NCBI RefSeq assembly: GCF_026191355.1
Contig: NZ_JAPHOQ010000009.1
Location: 62,001 to 126,000, forward strand
From: Legionella sheltonii
Lineage (GTDB): Bacteria > Pseudomonadota > Gammaproteobacteria > Legionellales > Legionellaceae
Length of the DNA stretch: 64,000 bases
Direction: 5' to 3'
The notes below the pieces were generated by a model that was not told the origin of the DNA, made no database searches, and saw only the letters and a list, made by a program, of their open reading frames with translations. Both the position numbers and the translations under genes were made by a program. Position 1 is the first letter of the stretch. Each line of letters opens with the position of its first letter. Shown here one piece after another: positions 54,003 to 63,762 of this stretch.

Positions 54003-55157
54003 TCATTGGTTGTTCTCCCTATTGCTTTCGAGAAGAGACAACGTATGCATGGCCATGATTCGCTCCTCATTGGTTGGGATAATGCATAATTCAAATGGCC
54101 TTAAAAACGCAAGGTGGCTGAGAATTATGTCGCGAATGAAGCTTGAGTTCTCTCCTATTCCGCCGGTAAACACTATGCCATCGACACCACCTAATGCCAC
54201 TGCCATCATGCCCATCAGTTGTGCAGCTCGCATGCAAAAATAATTGAGCGCAAACTGCGCATCATGGTCCTTACTGTTTTGTAAAAGGCTGACATCGTGT
54301 GTCCAATGCGACAATCCCTTAAGGCCCGACTCATGATAAAGGATAGACTCTATTTCTTCAGGAGACAGATGAAGCTCACGCATCATATAAATCACAGCGC
54401 CTGGGTCAAGATTCCCGCAACGTGTACCCATTGGTAAGCCATCAAGGGCAGTCATGCCCATAGTCGTATCAACACTTATGCCATGATGCATAGCACATAG
54501 ACTGGCACCATTGCCCAAGTGGGCTGCAATAATTCGCCCCTTTGCCAACACCGGTTCATTCTGGCGCAAAGCATGGGCAATCCATTCATAAGAAAGACCA
54601 TGAAACCCATAACGGCGAATACCTCGGTCACGCAGTGTTTGCGGTAAGGCATATTCTGTAAATAAGGGTTCATGATGGGCGTGAAAGGCGGTATCAAAAC
54701 ATGCTATTTGCATGATCTCTGGTCTAAGTGCCTTAATCATCTCAATTGCCGCAAGATTATGCTCTTGATGCAAAGGTGCTAGAGGGCGTAGTGTTTGCAT
54801 TTGGGTCATCACATCCGAAGTTATTCGCACACTGGTTGTGAAGCGTTTTCCTCCATGGACCATGCGATGAGCAACGGTGCTAATCTGCCAGCTTTGATTT
54901 TGCTTCTCAATCCAGTGAAGAATAAAACGCATCGCATTTTCATGAGTATAGTCAGATGGAAGCTCTATTTTATTAGATTGTTTATCTTGGGAGCCTTGTG
55001 TTTCATCAACGGCTGTAAATGAAGGGGTGCCGCCTAAATCATAGATCTTGCCTCGAGCTAGAAGGGGAAGCGCTGGTTCTTTCGAAAAGACTTGAAATTT
55101 GACGCTGGATGAGCCAGCATTAATCACCAAAATGCACTCTTGTATCCTGTGTGTCAT
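54003..55157 (-). CDS. ackA: Acetate kinase
   Basis: A 384-residue enzyme that interconverts acetate/ATP and acetyl phosphate. Motifs are NAGSSSVKF (residues 10-18), VAHRMVHGG near 88, CFDTAFH, YGFHGLSYEW near 170, HLGNGASLC and FTGGIGENS near 315. It overlaps pta upstream and fabI downstream by 4 nt each, so the three form one translationally coupled operon. Confidence 0.95.
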   Translation of the reverse strand: MTHRIQECILVINAGSSSVKFQVFSKEPALPLLARGKIYDLGGTPSFTAVDETQGSQDKQSNKIELPSDYTHENAMRFILHWIEKQNQSWQISTVAHRMVHGGKRFTTSVRITSDVMTQMQTLRPLAPLHQEHNLAAIEMIKALRPEIMQIACFDTAFHAHHEPLFTEYALPQTLRDRGIRRYGFHGLSYEWIAHALRQNEPVLAKGRIIAAHLGNGASLCAMHHGISVDTTMGMTALDGLPMGTRCGNLDPGAVIYMMRELHLSPEEIESILYHESGLKGLSHWTHDVSLLQNSKDHDAQFALNYFCMRAAQLMGMMAVALGGVDGIVFTGGIGENSSFIRDIILSHLAFLRPFELCIIPTNEERIMAMHTLSLLESNRENNQ

Positions 55158-55576
55158 TTAATCTTCCCTGCCTTACGTGCCGCTGCTATTTTAACCGCCA
55201 AGGCACAAGAAAAGAGTCTAGTTCGTAAGGAGTCAGCTCGGCTGACTAAAATGATGGGAACACGTGCGCCTAAAACAATCCCGGCGGCATCCGCATGGCC
55301 TAAGAAAGTCAGCTGTTTTGCCAGAATGTTGCCTGACTCAATTTCGGGGACGAGCAAAATATCAGCATCCCCAGCAACCGAAGAGATGATGCCCTTATCC
55401 TCTGCGGCCTGCTTGCTGATGGCATTGTCAAATGCCAGCGGCCCATCGAGAAGACCATCGGTAATTTGACCGCGGTCCGCCATTTTACATAATGTTGCCG
55501 CATCCACCGTCGCTTGCATCTTCGGGTTAACCAACTCTACCGCAGCAAGAATAGCAACTTTTGGCTTTTTATCCAT
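55154..55576 (-). pseudogene. pta: 3' remnant of phosphate acetyl/butyryltransferase gene
   Basis: A 140-residue fragment covers only the C-terminal part of the phosphotransacetylase domain (VNPKMQATVDAATLCKM, DGPLAFDNAIS, GDADILLVPEIESGN, TFLGHADAAGIVLGARVPI). The family needs ~300 or more residues. In-frame stops lie upstream of 55576, so the 5' part is lost, perhaps by the event that brought the IS5-family element. It overlaps ackA by 4 nt. Confidence 0.85.
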
Positions 55577-55679
55577 ACAACTCGTTGCTAGTTTTGTAAT
55601 TTATAAAAATACATTTAAATTCAACAAATTGCCCCAACATTTAATTTTATAATTAAGAAAATAAAAACAGGGGGCTAAT

Positions 55680-56545
55680 GTGAGTAAGCGAGGCTACAAC
55701 AGGATTCCAACGCAATTAACTGAAAATGAGTTCAATGTATTTGTCTTTCCCTATCTGCAAAAAGGAAAACGCGGACCAAGGCCCAAAGTAGCACTGTATA
55801 AAATATTTAACTACATTTTGTACGTCATTCATACAGGGTGCCAATGGTATAAATTGCCGATTGATAAAATGGCTGACGGCAAGCCAGAAATCAGTTACAC
55901 CCGTATTTTCAAACACTTCAGAGCCTGGCTCAAGAAAGGTTGCTTTGATCGGATGTTTGAGGCCTCTGTGGAATTACTTTCCAAAAACAATCTACTCGAC
56001 ACAAGTATTATTCATGGTGACGGCACAACAACTGCTGCTAAAAAAGGGGCGATAACCTCGGGTTCAGTGGACATAAACATCTCAAAGGAGACAAAGTTGT
56101 TGCTCTTTGTGACCGAAACTGCAATGTTATTGCGCCATTTGTCACTGGACCAGGGAACAAAAATGAATCCCCCATGCTACGGGATGCGTTTAAACCCCTA
56201 AAACAAATTGCCCAAGCAGTGGGCTTCTCACTGGAGGGCTCGGTAATGAGCCTTGATGGTGTTTATGATTGCAAAGCCAATCGCAAGATGATCTTTAACG
56301 CGGGCATGATCCCAAATATTAATGAAAACAAACGCAATCGCAAACGCTCCAAGCGAGGAAGAAAGCGGTTATTCAACAAAGCTATTTTTAAAGAGCGGTT
56401 TCGTACGATTGAGCGAGTTTTTGCTTGGGAAGACAAATTCAAACGCTTGCTTCTTCGATTTGAGCATCATAGCCCACATCACTATGCCATGAAAACCATA
56501 GCCTATACAATGATCAATCTGAGACATTTTTTTAGTCCCAAATAG
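55680..56545 (+). mobile_element. IS5-family transposase in two overlapping frames
   Basis: Frame 1 (55680-56201, GTG start) encodes the N-terminal ~125 residues (PYLQKGKRGPRPK, HTGCQWYKLP, and the first Asp in HGDGTT). The C-terminal part continues in the -1 frame to 56545, with the second Asp in SLDGVYD and final Glu region in KERFRTIERVFAWE. The switch is at a run of A's and G's (about 56038-56049). A -1 slip there restores one protein, so this may be programmed frameshifting or a deletion. The element ends were not found. Confidence 0.8.
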
Positions 56546-57423
56546 AGCTCTGAGCAAAGCATAATTTTTCTTATGGGGTGTTTGAACCCAGGCGATAACT
56601 CGTCTCAAATAAAACTAAACAGAGCGATAATTGATCTTAATGGGCAAATAAGTTCATTCCTGGAGGCTTCTTCATGAACAATCACTACAGGTCAATTTTA
56701 ATTCATCCTTTGAGGCAATTTTAAAGCCATTTACTAGCAACGACTTGATCTATTTTGATCAGCAAATAGAATGATATCATGATTGTGCCTTTAAGACAGG
56801 AAATAAATACAAGTAGAGGTATCCCAAATATTAATTTGGTAACTTCATTTTGCTTTTAATTGTTTATTCGATCATTGAATATCTTTCAGAAAGCAATTTA
56901 CCTTCTCATCGACGTTATTGATTAAGATCATGAATTTGATGTGATACGTGTCAACTAATAAGTGTCACATTTCAATAACTCAGCTCAAATTTGAATCGGC
57001 TTAAGACACGAAAAAGTGAGCTCAAATCAATTCAGCTGTCATTCATTTAACTCAAAAAAAAGGAAAAATTTTTCTTTTGCACGCTAAATCTTTTTTAAAA
57101 GTTTTTTATTGAGGCACCATTTTATTTCGCCAGATAAAAATGTAAATCATCTCTCACTTGGTGATCCGGTTTGTTTTAAAAGCTTTTTCGTTGTGTTTTT
57201 AGTCCAATGCTTGCAACAACTAACAACCCTATCGATTCAGTAACAATAAAATTGTCCAATATAAAAACGAAAACATACAAAACAGCCATCTTGCAACAAT
57301 AAACGTCTAATGAGATTATTTTCTGTTTTTTGCGCCGCATCTTCTATTATTTTACAACTCTTGTTTAAAAACATTGGGCAGGAGATACTAATAAATAAAA
57401 TAATAAAAAGAAGGTATGAATTT
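56546..57423. other. Gene-free A+T-rich region of about 880 nt
   Basis: No credible gene on either strand. The left margin should contain the right end of the IS5-family element, but I could not find its inverted repeat. The rest is A+T-rich, with several homopolymer runs and no strong hairpin. It probably contains the promoter of the lipoprotein gene at 57424. Confidence 0.5.
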
Positions 57424-57798
57424 ATGACCCATTTTTTAATGCAACACGCTCGCCTACTTTTGGTGCCTGCACTCCTTGTAAGCTGTTCTTATAATGCCAA
57501 ATTAACCCCTGAAGGAGAAAAAGTGACCATTTTCCAATCCGGCAAGCTCTCAAAAGACTGTGCCTTTTTAGGGGAAGTCAAAGCCTACGATCGCAATGGT
57601 ATGAGCCAATCTTATCAATCGCATGAGCATTTGATTAAAGATGAATTAAATATCTTAAAAAATGAAGCAGCTCTATTAGGAGCTAACACGGTTTTAGTAA
57701 CTCAACATCAGCAAACTTATGACGGCAAGCCCAAAAATGATTTCGTAGCAGACCATTGGATGGTAGGTCGAGCCTACCACTGTAAGATAAAGCAATAG
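57424..57798 (+). CDS. DUF4156-like lipoprotein, second copy
   Basis: A 124-residue lipoprotein with lipobox VSC near residue 20. It shares CAFLGEV and LNILKNEAALLGANTVLV with the protein at 49617-50084, so the two are distant paralogs. ATG 57424 is chosen (AGAAGG upstream); the open frame starts at 57310. Confidence 0.78.
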   Translation: MTHFLMQHARLLLVPALLVSCSYNAKLTPEGEKVTIFQSGKLSKDCAFLGEVKAYDRNGMSQSYQSHEHLIKDELNILKNEAALLGANTVLVTQHQQTYDGKPKNDFVADHWMVGRAYHCKIKQ

Positions 57799-57820
57799 AT
57801 AGACTTCTTGAGCTATCTTT

Positions 57821-58153
57821 ATGGAACATCATCATGCCTGGCGCTTTTTTGATGGGATAATCCTTCTGTTGCTGTATGCCTCTTTGGCTACAGCAAGGAG
57901 AGCACTAACTCTTCAAAAAATCATCCAAATTGCTTTAGTGAACAACAAGGATTTAAATGCGGCGCGCTATAATGTGGCTATCGCCAAGTCTCGTTGGATC
58001 CAAGCAGATCTTTGGCCTAATCCAAGCCTTAATCTCTCAAATAACAACGATCGCTTATTTAATGGTGAAGGGGAATATTTACGCAGCGCTGGTTTTAGCC
58101 AAGTATTCTCTATTTCAGGACACCAACATAAATGTACTTACCCAGCCAAATAG
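57821..58153 (+). pseudogene. 5' fragment of a CzcC-type efflux outer-membrane protein
   Basis: 110 residues matching only the N-terminus of CzcC/TolC-like proteins: LTLQKIIQIALVNNKDLNAA, QADLWPNPSLNLS and GEGEYLRSAGFSQVF. Full-length members exceed 400 residues. The frame ends abruptly with unrelated residues, just before the end of the convergent DUF3141 gene. Part of a lost metal-efflux (Czc/Hel) operon. Confidence 0.8.
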
Positions 58154-58163
58154 CGATTAGGTA

Positions 58164-59822
58164 TTATTCTCCATAAATCAGATTAAAAAGAAAACTAAGT
58201 TGTTGATCTCTTATTTTTTTATATGAATCTAAGGAAGTAGCTATTGAGCTACTATACACTTGTTCAAGTTCTTTAAACCAATTATGAGCATCAACAGGTT
58301 GGCGATTCTCCTGAACAAAATGAGCTAAGAAAGGCATGATAGCCATTGCTGCGTTGATCCGTTCTGAAAACAGACAATTCTTTAATCGCATAGGATGAAG
58401 CCATTTAAAAAACATCTGCTGTTGCTCACCCGGAGCATAAACCTCAAACCAAGGTCTAACCCAGGTTTCATAGACCAATTGATTGAGTTCTGATGTCTTT
58501 TCTACATTTTCAAATGCCTTAGGTTCATAAGGATAATGTTGCTGTATGTCTTCCACCAAACGTTCTTCAAAGGAAACTGTATATTGTGGTTTATGGCAAT
58601 CAGGATCGCCTGATGTATTAGAAATTTTCATTTCATACAGCCCAGGTTTTAATTGTTCCAACTCGTCCACATGTTCAAGAATGGCTCGATGCTCAAAACG
58701 AGCCACATTCGCTGAAACAAAAATGCCAAGATGTCCTACATGAGGATTAAGAAGATAGACGATGCGTTGCTTTGCCTTTTTTAGTGCTTTAGTGGTTTGG
58801 TACGCGGTATAAATCCAATACAACGCCTGATGAGGCGGTGTAATATTATCGCCACTTGAAGCAAAAACAAGTATGGGATTACGGATCCGCTTAAGATCAG
58901 CATAACAACATTTACAGACACGAAAAAGCCCCTTTTCTAGCTGATCACCAATGAATAAATCTTCAACTGTAGAGATAATTTCTTGACGACTAAACTGAAA
59001 ATAACCAGTCCACCAGCGCTCAAACTCAAGAAATCGCTCACTCTCAGTGTCTATCTCGGAAAAGAGCTTATAGTTCTTCTCCCAAAGTGTATGAGCAGGG
59101 TTAAGATTTTCAAAATTTTGGACCAGCCAGGCGCCATCAAAAAGCCCTTGATTAGTATCTGCAAGCCAATGGACAATCCAACTACCACCTAATAATCCAC
59201 CGCTCAAACGCATTGGATTGATCTGATCTTCACCTGCCCAATAGGAAAGCGGCGATCCATTAAGCACTGCAGGTCCAGCTAAACCCGCACAATCGGCACA
59301 AAGCAATGCAATCAACCATCCTGCTTGGCAATTACCATACAATACGGGCATCATTCCATCATGACGCCTTGAAATTTCTTCAACAAACTGGCGTAAAGCA
59401 TGGAGCACATCAGTAATATCTTGCTCGAAACAGGGTTCTGGAAAAAAGGAGGCGAAATAAACTGCGTGCCCTTCCATCATCGCGACGCCCACTTCAGAAT
59501 CCCGTTTAAATCCACCAATACCAGGACCATGGCCAGCCCGTGGATCAACGATAAGAACCGGGCGTTTGCTTTTATCAAGGCATTCTTCCAAGCACGCATC
59601 ACCAACAGCTGTAATTTTAAGCAAGGCATAGTTAGCCGGTGGGTCAAAAGTGCGGGCATCCAATAACGTTTCATAATTAAAATTAAGAATAAGTGGCAAA
59701 CCTTGTTGGTCATGCTCCAATAAATTATTCGCTCTCTGTCGCAATACATCTAAAAAAAGAACACTTCTCTGCCAAGAATCAACGAAATAGGCTGCTTGTT
59801 GGTTGAATAAATGCAACATCAT
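58164..59822 (-). CDS. DUF3141 alpha/beta-hydrolase protein
   Basis: A 552-residue protein of the DUF3141 family, related to PHA synthase-like hydrolases. The nucleophile elbow has Cys (YGNCQAGW, Cys near residue 164) as in PHA synthases. A candidate Asp is in FASSGDNITPP and a His in NPHVGHLGIF. Members cluster with pta-ackA-fabI genes, as here. Some members are longer, so the C-terminus may be truncated. Activity unproven. Confidence 0.82.
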   Translation of the reverse strand: MMLHLFNQQAAYFVDSWQRSVLFLDVLRQRANNLLEHDQQGLPLILNFNYETLLDARTFDPPANYALLKITAVGDACLEECLDKSKRPVLIVDPRAGHGPGIGGFKRDSEVGVAMMEGHAVYFASFFPEPCFEQDITDVLHALRQFVEEISRRHDGMMPVLYGNCQAGWLIALLCADCAGLAGPAVLNGSPLSYWAGEDQINPMRLSGGLLGGSWIVHWLADTNQGLFDGAWLVQNFENLNPAHTLWEKNYKLFSEIDTESERFLEFERWWTGYFQFSRQEIISTVEDLFIGDQLEKGLFRVCKCCYADLKRIRNPILVFASSGDNITPPHQALYWIYTAYQTTKALKKAKQRIVYLLNPHVGHLGIFVSANVARFEHRAILEHVDELEQLKPGLYEMKISNTSGDPDCHKPQYTVSFEERLVEDIQQHYPYEPKAFENVEKTSELNQLVYETWVRPWFEVYAPGEQQQMFFKWLHPMRLKNCLFSERINAAMAIMPFLAHFVQENRQPVDAHNWFKELEQVYSSSIATSLDSYKKIRDQQLSFLFNLIYGE

Positions 59823-60026
59823 AATCCCTTATCGCAAGTAATCACTAAATTTAATCATAGTAGTTCGTCTGTTATTTTGCGAATGAATGACCAAGGTCTC
59901 TATTAGAAAAAAGAAGCTCGAGAAAAGTAAAAATCACTTCTCTCTAGCCTCGATTAAATTGGCTCATTTAAAGAACTTTATCCCTAACTCAGACTATCAT
60001 CTAATCATCAATAGCCCCATAAATGA

Positions 60027-62825
60027 TTAGAATAAAGCCACAAGGCCAAAAGTTACTGTATTTTGGGACGTGGCATCCCCGTTATTTTGTTGAATCGTTT
60101 TGAACGCCCCATAGTCTTGTTCATTTTCGTATTCAACAAAAGCGTTCAGTCCAGGCATCAGGCGATAATAAGGTCTGACAATGTAACGCATTTGGTTCAA
60201 ACCACTGCCCAATTCTGCTTGCAGTACAGTTTTAGAAGCAAGAATACTGCGAACCCCGGTCCTGATGAAAAAATTATTAGTGATTTGGGTATCGCGTGAC
60301 AGCTCCACATCAAGCTTCGCACTTCCTCGGTAATAATAGGTTCTCACGTTGGTATCAATGTACCAAGGCATCAATCCCTCAATCCCTAATCCCGGTTGCC
60401 AATACGGTGTCTTGGCAGGTCGATTAAAGTAATTTGCCCCAGCCTTGACGGCCCAAAATTGACTGATTAGATGCCAATAAAAAATATCGATGTCTGCATT
60501 TTCTAAATTTCCCTTATTCAACTCTGCGTCATTAACAAATAGTTCTAATTTATTGTAATCCGGCCCATAAAGCCCTTTATAGTTAAGCCGTTGTGCGTTA
60601 TTAAAGGGATCGGCACCGACATCTAAAAAGGTAGCCAGCCAAAATCCTGCATGATGCGCCATGGGATGCTTCACTAAGGATACATCGATGGGTCTGACTT
60701 CATCCACCCGAACGATCGGACGATTAGAATAAGCGGTTTGGTGCACAATATCCTGTGGCTTATCCTTGCCTTGGGTAATGCCTATTAATGTCGTGTATTG
60801 AAAAGAACGTGCCATACCTGCCATCATGTGATAAAGAAGGTGACAATGGAAAAACCACTGTCCACTGGCATCCGTATCGATGTCTGCAGTCATTGTGGCC
60901 CCGGGCGGAACACTGATGGTATGTAATAGAGGGTCGTAGGCATCCTCTCCCTTGCGTAAAATAAACCAATGACCATGAATGTGCATGGGATGATACATCA
61001 TCGAGGTATTGGTAAAGACCATACGATAACGCTTTCCAGGCTCTAAAGGTATGGGCTTGGCTTTGTATTCAGGTACCCCATTGATAAACCAAATGAATCG
61101 GTCCATATAACCAAACAACTCCATGTTAATCACCCCAGCAATGGGTTTATTGGGATCGTTGGTTGGAACAACTGCGCGCATGGGTTGATACTTTGTTCCT
61201 AACGACGTGCGGTACATTGAATTGGGAGGCTCAATCGTATCACCAAAACGAGTGGGTTCTGTAGGCATCGTCATCGTATGATTCATCGATTTACCGTGTC
61301 CCATATTCATCCCTTGCATCGAATTCATGGATTGTGACATCCCCTTGTGCTTGCCATGTTGCATCGTGGGCTCATTAGTCATTCCATGCATGGGATGAAG
61401 ACCTAAGGCGCTGGATTGCGTCTGAGACGTGGTATTCATTTCCATATGCTGAGGTTGCGATGTAGTTTGAGTCATTCCAGTATGCTGCATCCCTTGTGAT
61501 GAAGAATCGTTCATGGCCATGCCTTTTTGCATGGGCATTTTATGAGTCCCCTCACTCATAGACATCGAATGAGATTTTGATTTACTAGCTATTCCCGAGG
61601 TAGATTGGGTGTTTGGGGATGATGGATGATTTTTCATAGTACTCATATCCATACCGCTCATGTTCATCCCACTCATGTTCATGGGTTTGGGCATGGTATT
61701 CTTAGTGCCTTTTGCTTTCTCATGCGGCAAAGAACCTTGATTCATCGCACCCATCATCAAATCCATCATTTCTCGGGTGACAGGTAAAGGTTCTGGAAAA
61801 GGAGCCACATGTTGGTAGTTTACTACTTGGTTTGGCTGGGTGAGTAAAGCACCGTAGGCATGGCCTACGGTATCCCTTGATTCCGCATAAATAATGTAGG
61901 GTTTGTTTTTTTGGATGGTTACTAAAACATCGTAGGTTTCACCTGGTGCGATCGTAAAATCCTTAATAGGATATGGAGTCACATCGTTTCCTTGGGCATG
62001 CACCATCTGTATCGTGGTATCTGGGATTTTGACATTAAAAATTGTATTTCCGCCTGCCCCAATAAATCGTAAGCGCACCACATCCCCTACTTTAACCGGA
62101 GCAGTCCAAGGATTGGCAGGGGGATGTCCATTTACTAAAAAAGCATCATAAGCCACGTCATTGATGTCATAAATACTCATGCGCATTTGCTGCATCATTT
62201 TGTAATCATCAAGTACCTTTTGCCGCTCTTCTTTAGAGGCCTTGCGGTAATCGTGCAAAAATTTAGTCAATGAGGGTTGTAATGGGAATCGAGGTCCGTA
62301 ATACCCTCCATCTTTTTTTAGGTTGGTAAGAATTTGCTCCGGTAGGGTATTGCTCCAATCCGATAGTACCACCACATAATCTTTGGTGTAATGATACTTA
62401 GGAAGTGTCGGTGGGTCGATAAGAAACGCGCCATACAAACCCTGCTGCTCTTGCAAGCCTGCATGCGCGTGATACCAATAGGTACCTGATTGCTCAAGCG
62501 TAAATTGATAGCGAAAGGTACTACCTGGTGGGATTTCTCTTTGGGTAACGCCTTCAACTCCATCCATTTGCCAAGGCACTAACAGTCCATGCCAATGGAT
62601 GGCGGTTCCTTTATCCAATTGATTCGAAACATTAATCGTTACGCGATCACCTTGTTTAAAATGCAAGGTAGGCGCTGGGATCTGATTATTCACCGCAATG
62701 GCTTGGCGTGCTTTGCCTGCAAAATGCACGGTTTTATATCCTACAACCAAATTGATGACGCGCTCTGCAGCAAACGTATTGGACCAAAACAACGTGCTGA
62801 AAAGTAAGGTTATTATTTTTTTCAC
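60027..62825 (-). CDS. CopA-type multicopper oxidase fused to CopB domain
   Basis: A 932-residue exported protein. Residues ~20-680 are a multicopper oxidase with HWHG, YWYHAHAG, HPMHIHGHWF and FFHCHLLYHMMAGM copper-binding motifs. A Met/His/Ser-rich linker at about 365-545 resembles CopA metal-binding repeats. The last ~230 residues (from VDEVRPIDVSLVKH) match CopB, normally a separate outer-membrane barrel encoded by the next gene. It probably oxidises and sequesters copper in the periplasm. Confidence 0.9.
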   Translation of the reverse strand: MKKIITLLFSTLFWSNTFAAERVINLVVGYKTVHFAGKARQAIAVNNQIPAPTLHFKQGDRVTINVSNQLDKGTAIHWHGLLVPWQMDGVEGVTQREIPPGSTFRYQFTLEQSGTYWYHAHAGLQEQQGLYGAFLIDPPTLPKYHYTKDYVVVLSDWSNTLPEQILTNLKKDGGYYGPRFPLQPSLTKFLHDYRKASKEERQKVLDDYKMMQQMRMSIYDINDVAYDAFLVNGHPPANPWTAPVKVGDVVRLRFIGAGGNTIFNVKIPDTTIQMVHAQGNDVTPYPIKDFTIAPGETYDVLVTIQKNKPYIIYAESRDTVGHAYGALLTQPNQVVNYQHVAPFPEPLPVTREMMDLMMGAMNQGSLPHEKAKGTKNTMPKPMNMSGMNMSGMDMSTMKNHPSSPNTQSTSGIASKSKSHSMSMSEGTHKMPMQKGMAMNDSSSQGMQHTGMTQTTSQPQHMEMNTTSQTQSSALGLHPMHGMTNEPTMQHGKHKGMSQSMNSMQGMNMGHGKSMNHTMTMPTEPTRFGDTIEPPNSMYRTSLGTKYQPMRAVVPTNDPNKPIAGVINMELFGYMDRFIWFINGVPEYKAKPIPLEPGKRYRMVFTNTSMMYHPMHIHGHWFILRKGEDAYDPLLHTISVPPGATMTADIDTDASGQWFFHCHLLYHMMAGMARSFQYTTLIGITQGKDKPQDIVHQTAYSNRPIVRVDEVRPIDVSLVKHPMAHHAGFWLATFLDVGADPFNNAQRLNYKGLYGPDYNKLELFVNDAELNKGNLENADIDIFYWHLISQFWAVKAGANYFNRPAKTPYWQPGLGIEGLMPWYIDTNVRTYYYRGSAKLDVELSRDTQITNNFFIRTGVRSILASKTVLQAELGSGLNQMRYIVRPYYRLMPGLNAFVEYENEQDYGAFKTIQQNNGDATSQNTVTFGLVALF

Positions 62826-62869
62826 TTGAATCCATTCCCCCGCATTTTTTTCCGATGCTGTTTCTTGTC

Positions 62870-63403
62870 TTATTTTGTAGAAGTGGTATTAGGCTCATTT
62901 TTTTGCATTTGACCACCCTCATGATGGTGCGCCTCTGCTTTTGGTAAGGATAGGACGCCTAACCCATGACGATAAACCAGTTCGCCTCCACGCCAAGCTG
63001 TAGAAAGGAGTAACCCCTGTACAAAAAGCAGTGCCACCAAAAAATTAATACTCATTGCTTTTTGCTTAGAGTAGCGCCATACAGACCAAATAGCAACGCA
63101 CCACATAGAAAAAGCGGTAGCTAACGCCCAATGAAGATGATTGGTCATGGCCATATGCCCTGCTTCATCATGCTTGACGGTATTGTAAGCATAAATACCT
63201 GCCAGGACAGTAAGCACAGTAACCGCGGCAGCACTCCACAAGCACCAGCGACCAACAATTTCAAATTCTAAAGCCATCCTCGGTGGAATGATTTTAATAT
63301 AAGTCACCAGATAAGCAAGGAAAAAGAAGCCAAAAGCCGCAGTAAATAAAGCCACGGTAAAATGAACAAAAATCGGATGCCAATTGGGAATAATTTCAAT
63401 CAT
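62870..63403 (-). CDS. DUF2231 membrane protein
   Basis: A 177-residue protein with four membrane helices, starting WHPIFVHFTVAL, which is typical of DUF2231. It has a His-rich C-terminal tail (HHHEGG). It precedes the copper oxidase gene on the same strand and may be co-transcribed. Confidence 0.85.
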   Translation of the reverse strand: MIEIIPNWHPIFVHFTVALFTAAFGFFFLAYLVTYIKIIPPRMALEFEIVGRWCLWSAAAVTVLTVLAGIYAYNTVKHDEAGHMAMTNHLHWALATAFSMWCVAIWSVWRYSKQKAMSINFLVALLFVQGLLLSTAWRGGELVYRHGLGVLSLPKAEAHHHEGGQMQKNEPNTTSTK

Positions 63404-63554
63404 GATAGAATCTTCCTATTCATTATGGCGATACTACTTTGCCAGTCATATACTTGATACTGACTCGTGAGTGACCCTTATTACCCTCATCAAAACAAAC
63501 TGTAATCATTCAGGTCGCATGCATTAGGCTCCATTATTTTAGTAAGCAACAGGC

Positions 63555-63731
63555 CTAATGCCCTCCACCACCATGTCCTCCGTGTCCACCACTATGCCCC
63601 CCAAACCCTTCAGGCGCAGAATTTGATGACGAAGCAGATGGTGTGGTATTTGCGCAGGAGCTCACCAATACCTGGGTTCCTATAAGAAAAAATACAAGAA
63701 TTATTTTTTTAAATAAATGTAACGTACGCAT
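63555..63731 (-). CDS. Gly/His-rich small lipoprotein (58 aa)
   Basis: A 58-residue protein with an N-terminal hydrophobic helix and lipobox VSSC (residues 23-26), then a Ser/Ala stretch and a tail of Gly and His (GGHSGGHGGHGGGGH). The His tail could bind copper or other metals. It is in the same orientation as the copper genes. Function inferred from composition. Confidence 0.65.
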   Translation of the reverse strand: MRTLHLFKKIILVFFLIGTQVLVSSCANTTPSASSSNSAPEGFGGHSGGHGGHGGGGH

Positions 63732-63762
63732 CGTTTCTCCCTTAAAAATAAAAGCGCTGTTC

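Larger units (their letters stand above)
51947..54006 (-). pseudogene. fabI: fabI (enoyl-ACP reductase) split by IS4 copy C
   Basis: Parts 54006-53686 and 52381-51947 rejoin in frame after removing the IS and one CTCGCGAG copy, giving 251 residues. The product is an NADH-dependent enoyl-ACP reductase: GVANEHSIAWG near the N-terminus, SYYGAEKVVKNYN (Tyr...Lys active site), ISPGPINTRAA and a C-terminal VDGGYNI. The chromosome presumably has another fabI. The gene overlapped ackA by 4 nt. Confidence 0.92.

Noticed and set aside
55680..56545. Two separate IS5 genes
   Set aside because: The two frames are parts of one transposase joined by a -1 shift at an A/G run.
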